This document shows positions 13,522-14,778 of a stretch of DNA of 14,778 nucleotides, piece by piece. Under the pieces are notes generated by a model. The model saw nothing but the letters and a program-made list of their open reading frames with translations. It ran no database searches and was not told where the DNA came from. Both the position numbers and the translations under genes were made by a program. Each line of letters starts with the position of its first letter. Position 1 is the stretch's first letter. Origin of the DNA: Bacteroidales bacterium UBA1077 (GTDB lineage Bacteria > Bacteroidota > Bacteroidia > Bacteroidales > UBA932); NCBI GenBank assembly GCA_002314195.1, contig DCCQ01000066.1, forward strand, positions 1 through 14,778, read 5' to 3'.

Positions 13522-14752
13522 AGAACGCTCCTCCTTTCTGATTGTAAAAAGACTCGGGTACCGGAGTTACGTCTAGTGCACATTTTCCCAGACTGGTTAC
13601 ATCAATCCTCAGATACTCACGGGTCGTTTCGCTACTTTCATGCCCCAAGGTCTCTGAGATGATGGCGATGGAGGCTCCGGATTTCAACATATTGCTAGCT
13701 AGTGAATGGCGCATAGAGTGCGGACCGAACTTCCTGCCTTCAAGACTTACCCCGGAACTTCTCATAATTCGCAGTACTACGCCATTCAACCCGAGCCTGT
13801 TCATGGGACGGTACGGGGCGCATGCCGACAGGAACACGTTGGGGAGTTTTGATACTGGACGACTATATCGCAGATAATTGACAACAGCCTCGCCCACCTC
13901 CGGAAGAAGAGGCAGTTCAATAGGATTCCCAGTCTTATGCTGCCGGAGGACAATCCTGTTATTGTCCCAGTCTATGTTGTCAAACGTAAGGCCAGCAATG
14001 TCCGATACCCGAAGTCCTAGCCTTGATGCCAAAAGCAGGATTGCATAGTCACGCTTTCCCACCTTGCTGGATTGCTCGACCGAAGATTCTATCTTTTTGA
14101 CTTCTTCTGCACTATATACGGACGGAAGTTTCTCTTTTTGAGGAAAGTTCGCGCGCTCAACCACATATCCAAGGTTTCTGGTCACGAGTCCGTTTTCATA
14201 CAGATATTTGCAGAACTGGCGCATTGTATAGAAGTGATGATCCTTCGCAACTTGCGTATTATCAACAAAGTCAAGTATGTCCTGCTCGTCAATGTCACAG
14301 AGGTGTACCTTACCTTTGGATGTCAGCCCAGCGATGAAGTAGCTCAACATTCTTTGGTGGTTGAGAATCGTACCTTCAGACCGCCTTATTTCTTTCATAT
14401 GGTCCAGATATGATTGGGCAATTTCCCCAATCTCACCGGGTAATGAATGGTCCACAAGGTGAACAATACGTCTCCTGATGCTGCCAGAGGCCAAGTATTC
14501 ATCAAGGATATGGATGTTACGAGTACGGGCGCGTTTTGTCGATGGCGCAGAGTCCTTCGTGGCGTGCGCCAAATAATCGGCGCCAATGACCGGATTGTAC
14601 TCGGTAATACCCCTTGACACCATATAGGGAATGATTCCGTCATTCCACTGCCTCCGGTGCACTGCAATGCAGGCCTCTGAGTAGTTCAGCTGCCGCAAAA
14701 AGGACTCGCACTCCTGTACGAGTTCTTTGATGTTTGTTCTTGGTTGATGCAT
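13514..14752 (-). CDS. ritA: RIT tyrosine recombinase A
   Basis: 412 residues, the longest of the trio through an extra N-terminal region (about 1-105) before a core-binding domain (about 106-200). The catalytic domain (about 208-390) has Arg248 ('LGLRVSDI'), Lys273 ('QHKTGNPIELPL'), His345 and Arg348 ('PHSMRHSLA'), His371 ('LGHESSETT') and Tyr380 ('REYLRID'), a complete set. The tail continues about 30 residues past the tyrosine. The ATG at 14752 is preceded by GGAAAG at a workable distance and lies about 16 bases from the TATCCAAA repeat at the element's right end, so the ritABC promoter must sit within that terminal repeat or outside the element. RitA, B and C are thought to act together, but their division of labour is not established from sequence. 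Confidence 0.9.
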   Translation of the reverse strand: MHQPRTNIKELVQECESFLRQLNYSEACIAVHRRQWNDGIIPYMVSRGITEYNPVIGADYLAHATKDSAPSTKRARTRNIHILDEYLASGSIRRRIVHLVDHSLPGEIGEIAQSYLDHMKEIRRSEGTILNHQRMLSYFIAGLTSKGKVHLCDIDEQDILDFVDNTQVAKDHHFYTMRQFCKYLYENGLVTRNLGYVVERANFPQKEKLPSVYSAEEVKKIESSVEQSSKVGKRDYAILLLASRLGLRVSDIAGLTFDNIDWDNNRIVLRQHKTGNPIELPLLPEVGEAVVNYLRYSRPVSKLPNVFLSACAPYRPMNRLGLNGVVLRIMRSSGVSLEGRKFGPHSMRHSLASNMLKSGASIAIISETLGHESSETTREYLRIDVTSLGKCALDVTPVPESFYNQKGGAFYD

Positions 14753-14767
14753 ATACTTTCCAGTTAA

Positions 14768-14775
14768 TATCCAAA
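14768..14775. repeat. Inner arm of the RIT right end, partial
   Basis: TATCCAAA matches the core of both arms of the left-end palindrome and is oriented as the mirror image of the left inner arm (TTTGGATA on reading inward from each end). The outer arm and the boundary with the rest of abiEii fall outside the window. Confidence 0.45.
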
Positions 14776-14778
14776 TAA

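Larger units (their letters stand above)
11412..14778 (-). mobile_element. Recombinase-In-Trio (RIT) element, right end cut off
   Basis: Three consecutive tyrosine recombinase genes on one strand, overlapping by 8 and 14 bases, all with complete active sites, fill the stretch with no passenger gene. Lengths in transcription order (412, 337, 342 residues) fit the RitA, RitB and RitC proteins. The left end is a 77-base palindromic repeat; the right end shows only the inner arm (TATCCAAA at 14768-14775) before the window stops. The element is inserted in the abiEii toxin gene in the opposite orientation. The alternative, a Tn554-like transposon, would have two recombinases plus a small TnpC-type protein and usually cargo; neither is seen. 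Confidence 0.85.

Noticed and set aside
11493..14752. Tn554-type transposon or a XerCD/phage integration module
   Set aside because: Tn554 has two recombinases and a small third protein with cargo. Here there are three full recombinases and nothing else, bounded by palindromes, which fits RIT better. No phage genes are present.
1..14778. parS site near parAB
   Set aside because: I looked for the TGTTTCACGTGAAACA-type palindrome and saw none; CACGTG at 444-449 lacks the flanking bases.
1..14778. CRISPR array, tRNA or rRNA genes
   Set aside because: No regularly spaced repeats and no tRNA-like or rRNA-like stretches were seen.

Overview
The window looks like a chromosomal piece from a member of the Bacteroidota, most likely order Bacteroidales. 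The basis is the gene order parA-parB-DUF5683-lytic transglycosylase, a Bacteroidota-type exported helix-hairpin-helix/beta-barrel protein, a short-LID adenylate kinase, and promoter-like TAnnTTTG boxes instead of sigma70 hexamers. I cannot name a genus from sequence reading alone.

Layout. (1) 100-384, minus: a decayed C-terminal piece of a von Willebrand factor A (VWA)-type protein, beyond a strong hairpin (389-427) that probably ends the transcript upstream of it. (2) 470-3886, minus: a two-gene unit with a hypoxanthine phosphoribosyltransferase/adenylate kinase fusion followed, three bases later, by an exported GH3 beta-glucosidase. (3) 4062-5870, plus: a secreted helix-hairpin-helix protein with a probable outer-membrane barrel. 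(4) 5874-10283, minus: a parA-parB-DUF5683-mltD operon that couples chromosome segregation to cell-envelope functions. (5) 10501-11407, plus: an AbiE toxin-antitoxin locus with its own promoter, a perfect 14-bp inverted repeat as candidate operator, an intact AbiEi antitoxin, and an AbiEii toxin gene cut off after about 63 native residues. (6) 11412-14778, minus: three overlapping tyrosine recombinase genes, each with a complete R-K-H-R-H-Y active site, preceded and followed by copies of a TATCCAAA-type palindromic end. This is a Recombinase-In-Trio (RIT) element; its far end is just cut off by the window edge.

How the parts fit. Regions 2-4 read as ordinary core genome. Regions 5-6 are accessory: the RIT element has apparently landed in the toxin gene of the AbiE pair, just before the codons for its catalytic Ser/Asp nucleotidyltransferase motif. 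The antitoxin gene and its control region are untouched. The missing toxin half should lie just beyond the right edge of the window. A six-base word, GAATAT/ATATTC, recurs far more often than chance in regions 1-4 but is absent from the RIT genes, which fits the element being foreign.
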